Below, piece by piece: positions 63,595 to 64,000 of a stretch of 64,000 bases of DNA. A program made the translations under genes and the position numbers. The notes beneath the pieces are model-generated. The model saw only the letters and a program-made list of their open reading frames with translations. It had not been told where the DNA came from and did not search any database. Source of the stretch: Flavobacteriales bacterium. GTDB taxonomy: Bacteria > Bacteroidota > Bacteroidia > Flavobacteriales_F > PHOS-HE28. Each line of letters begins with the position of its first letter. Position 1 is the first letter of the stretch. The stretch is taken from positions 186,001-250,000 of the forward strand of contig JADJDP010000002.1 of assembly GCA_016702645.1 (NCBI GenBank). Direction: 5' to 3'.

Positions 63595-63603
63595 TACCTT
63601 GGG
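63595..63603 (+). promoter_or_regulatory. putative -7 promoter box of the EamA gene, predicted leaderless
   Basis: TACCTTGGG followed by CCG and the ATG at 63607, again 12 nt from first T to ATG. Confidence 0.35.
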
Positions 63604-63606
63604 CCG

Positions 63607-64000
63607 ATGCCTTTGGATCGCCGCACCTCGGCACATTTCGCCCTCTTCGCGGCCAATCTCATATACGGGCTCAACTACGTGGTGGCCAAAGGCCTCATGC
63701 CGGTCATCATCGGTCCATCGGGCTTCATCCTGTTGCGCGTGCTCGGTGCTTTGGTGTTGTTCTGGCTCGTTCGCGCGTGGAAGCCGGAACGTGTGGAGTT
63801 GAAGGACTACGGTCGGCTGTTGCTCTGCGCGGTGTTCGGGATCGCGCTCAACCAACTCCTGTTCTTCCATGGCCTCATGCGCACGTCGCCGATCAACGCG
63901 AGCATCATCATGGTGGCTACCCCCATCCTGGTGCTTGTGCTCGCTGGCGTGCTCATCAAGGAGCGGATAACTTGGAGGAAGTTGCTCGGTGTGCTTTTGG
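63607..64000 (+). CDS. EamA/DMT family transporter (partial, runs off the window)
   Basis: The first 131 residues of a drug/metabolite-type transporter. Four predicted membrane helices are visible (about residues 10-30, 36-55, 69-88 and 98-117) with the family pattern FALFAANLIYGLNYVVAKGL, PSGFILLRVLGALVLFWLV, then INASIIMVATPILVLVLAGV and KERITWRKLLG. It is expected to export or import a small metabolite across the inner membrane; the substrate cannot be told. The 3' end lies beyond the window. It is divergent from the trans-sulfuration gene. Confidence 0.9.
   Translation, partial: MPLDRRTSAHFALFAANLIYGLNYVVAKGLMPVIIGPSGFILLRVLGALVLFWLVRAWKPERVELKDYGRLLLCAVFGIALNQLLFFHGLMRTSPINASIIMVATPILVLVLAGVLIKERITWRKLLGVLL

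Overview
The window comes from a high-GC member of the Bacteroidota, most likely a Flavobacteriales-type lineage. The main evidence is type IX secretion (T9SS) machinery and cargo throughout: PorP/SprF outer-membrane proteins, gliding-motility-type (type B) and Por-type (type A) C-terminal sorting domains, SprB-like repeats, and a PorE-like OmpA protein. Promoter boxes of the TAnnTTTG/TTCG kind and a DUF2723 membrane protein fit the same phylum. No rRNA, CRISPR array or insertion sequence was seen.

Layout. (1) 223-24246 (+): one long T9SS surface locus, made of three successive cargo + PorP/SprF modules (a 328-aa protein, a 3123-aa SprB-repeat giant and a 2837-aa repeat giant, each followed by its own SprF-like gene), closed by a PorE-like TPR/propeller/OmpA protein. 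(2) 24227-33310: polysaccharide deacetylase, DUF2723 membrane protein, tRNA-Gln, MtfA-like peptidase, aspS, a secreted protein, PPK2-type polyphosphate kinase and a low-affinity iron permease-like protein. (3) 33307-40445: TetR regulator with a perfect palindromic operator and a divergent cupin gene; a cassette of an AraC regulator and two paralogous secreted/lipoprotein genes, bracketed by a functional hppD and a decayed copy of the hppD 3' end; then the tyrosine-degradation genes hppD and hmgA. (4) 40507-46127: trhO, a threonine-dehydrogenase-like epimerase, a YwqK/MORN-like protein, cysS and an M28 glutaminyl-cyclase-like lipoprotein. (5) 46146-62300: secreted T9SS proteins (FG-GAP/UnbV protein, three tandem M43 metalloproteases), a CxxCH protein, polA and small unknown proteins. 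(6) 62385-64000: a Cys/Met-metabolism PLP enzyme and the start of an EamA transporter.

Two cross-cutting observations matter for any reader. First, at least ten genes, including the essential aspS and polA, are interrupted by single-base indels or one in-frame stop. Most indels lie in short homopolymers, and undoing one base at each site restores normal family lengths. This points to residual long-read consensus errors rather than gene decay, although the hppD remnant is a real pseudogene. Second, a recurring box of the form TAnnTTCGC precedes many genes, and in five it sits exactly 12 nt before the ATG, which predicts leaderless transcripts.
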